DNA of 64,000 nt from an uncultured Lachnospiraceae bacterium. GTDB lineage: Bacteria; Bacillota; Clostridia; Lachnospirales; Lachnospiraceae. Below are positions 63,056 to 64,000 of this stretch, piece by piece. Location of the stretch: the NCBI GenBank assembly GCA_910577045.1, contig CAJTLB010000002.1, positions 193,229 through 257,228 on the forward strand, written 5' to 3'. Positions within the stretch are counted from its first letter, which is position 1. Each line of letters begins with the position of its first letter. The notes beneath the pieces were generated by a model. It was not told where the DNA came from and searched no databases. It saw nothing but the letters and a program-made list of their open reading frames with translations. The position numbers were made by a program, and so were the translations under genes.

Positions 63056-63748
63056 TTACCAAAGTTTAGCTATCTCTGTCATTAACCGTACAGAATGGAT
63101 AATTGCTTTACGCTCAAATTCTGCATAATCCATCTGTGCGCTATTGTCTGCCTTGTCTGAAATTGCCCTAATAATTAAAAATGGAACCTGGTTTAGATAT
63201 GCCGCCTGTGCAATAGCTGCCCCTTCCATTTCTGTACAAAATCCTTGGAAATGTTCAGAAATCCAATCCTTTTTAGCCTTGTCCGAAATAAACTGATCGC
63301 CGCTTACTACTCTTCCAGTAAAAACAGAAATATCTGGGTTTACTCTTTCACAACATTCTTTTGCCAGGGCCATTAATTTTTCATCTGACTGAAAACAAGA
63401 AGTTTCCATTCTTGGGATTATTCCATATTCATACCCAAACCCTGTTGCATCCATATCATGCTGCATAGTATCTGTAGATAATACAATATCCCCAATATTA
63501 ATTTCATTTTTCAAAGAACCTGCAATCCCCGTATTTACAATGGCATCTACATGGAACTCATCTGCAAGTATCTGTGTACAAATAGCAGCATTTACTTTGC
63601 CAATCCCACACCTTACCACTACAACAGGCTTTCCTTCCAAGCTTCCCTTTAAAAATTCCATAGAGGCCCTCTGTATTGTTTGTTCTACTACCATTTTTTC
63701 TTTTAATCCCGCAACTTCTTCTTCCATTGCACCAATAATTCCTAGCAT
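63056..63748 (-). CDS. mtnN: 5'-methylthioadenosine/S-adenosylhomocysteine nucleosidase
   Basis: A 230-residue phosphorylase-fold enzyme that removes adenine from methylthioadenosine and S-adenosylhomocysteine, in SAM recycling. Motifs are 'GAMEEEVAGLKEKM', 'RCGIGKVNAAICTQ', 'CTEMEGAAIAQ' and the catalytic aspartate in 'RAISDKADNSA'. Confidence 0.97.
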   Translation of the reverse strand: MLGIIGAMEEEVAGLKEKMVVEQTIQRASMEFLKGSLEGKPVVVVRCGIGKVNAAICTQILADEFHVDAIVNTGIAGSLKNEINIGDIVLSTDTMQHDMDATGFGYEYGIIPRMETSCFQSDEKLMALAKECCERVNPDISVFTGRVVSGDQFISDKAKKDWISEHFQGFCTEMEGAAIAQAAYLNQVPFLIIRAISDKADNSAQMDYAEFERKAIIHSVRLMTEIAKLW

Positions 63749-63790
63749 TTTTCTACCTATCCTCTCTATCTGGTTTTATTTATTGGTTTT

Positions 63791-63819
63791 ATCATATCAT
63801 ACCTATTTTCTAAAAACAA
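63791..63819 (-). promoter_or_regulatory. mtnN promoter
   Basis: On the minus strand TTGTTT (63819-63814), 17 bases, TATGAT (63796-63791). Confidence 0.65.
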
Positions 63820-63912
63820 TGTATTTTCGTATGCCTGCAAATAGACTTTAAGCATTTATTTTTATAAATAAAATTAAAACTAATTTTTGATTATCCTTTT
63901 ATAAGTTCTTAT

Positions 63913-63950
63913 ATGCCGGTATAGCCTGTATTTTCAGGCTTTCCCGGCAT
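63913..63950. other. Compound hairpin near the right edge
   Basis: ATGCCGG (63913-63919) pairs with CCGGCAT (63944-63950) and, inside, AGCCTG (63923-63928) with CAGGCT (63935-63940). There is no T run on either strand, so it may be a terminator of a gene beyond the window, or a repeat end. Confidence 0.5.
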
Positions 63951-64000
63951 TTCCCATGTGGAAGAAACTCACAAATACTTTTATATCCTCTCATGTTTTC

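Overview
The window is low-GC Gram-positive DNA and looks like chromosome from a gut-type clostridial bacterium, most likely a Lachnospiraceae member. This rests on strong AGGAGG ribosome sites, TTGACA/TATAAT-type promoters, many secreted proteins with choline/cell-wall-binding repeats, a sialic acid catabolic operon, and typical Firmicutes regulators (RpiR, AraC). No rRNA, tRNA, CRISPR array or insertion sequence was recognised.

Layout. 1-8.6 kb: a tyrosine recombinase at the left edge, then secreted choline-binding-repeat proteins, a three-part HTH-LicC-LicA fusion (choline activation), a preQ1 riboswitch with a QueT transporter, and a GH25 lysozyme with choline-binding repeats. 8.6-18 kb: a BCCT (betaine/choline type) transporter, followed by a complete N-acetylneuraminate degradation operon (nanE, nanA, sodium symporter, yhcH-type, ROK kinase, RpiR regulator, nagA) divergent from nagB. 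18-21.6 kb: a heptad-repeat coiled-coil protein built on 21-bp DNA repeats and two more choline-binding-repeat proteins. 21.7-42.7 kb: a large surface polysaccharide locus on the minus strand (LicD, a CDP-dideoxyhexose branch, three GT-C-like membrane proteins, glycosyltransferases, a Wzm/Wzt exporter, dTDP-rhamnose genes, and a DUF2142 membrane protein that itself ends in choline-binding repeats). 42.7-45 kb: small genes of unknown role. 45-52 kb: a sugar ABC importer with an esterase and a membrane-bound AraC regulator. 52-64 kb: leuA, a cytosolic chemoreceptor with a zinc-binding domain, and central carbon genes (transketolase, transaldolase, FGGY kinase, araD, pgi), then a membrane protein and mtnN.

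How it fits together. The most coherent signal is a phosphocholine surface system spread over the first 42 kb: uptake (BCCT), kinase plus cytidylyltransferase fused to a DNA-binding domain (HTH-LicC-LicA), transfer (LicD), a rhamnose/deoxysugar polymer to carry the residue, and six proteins whose repeats could hold it. The promoters of licCA and of the BCCT gene carry the same split operator, ATGTTCA-N24-TGAACAT, placed identically against the -10 element, with a second copy at the BCCT promoter. This suggests one small regulon, possibly controlled by the HTH-bearing enzyme itself. Separately, three of the choline-binding-protein promoters share an 11-bp direct-repeat box 16 bp upstream of the -35 element. 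The product and regulator assignments are inferences from sequence; the promoter and operator coincidences are read directly from the bases.
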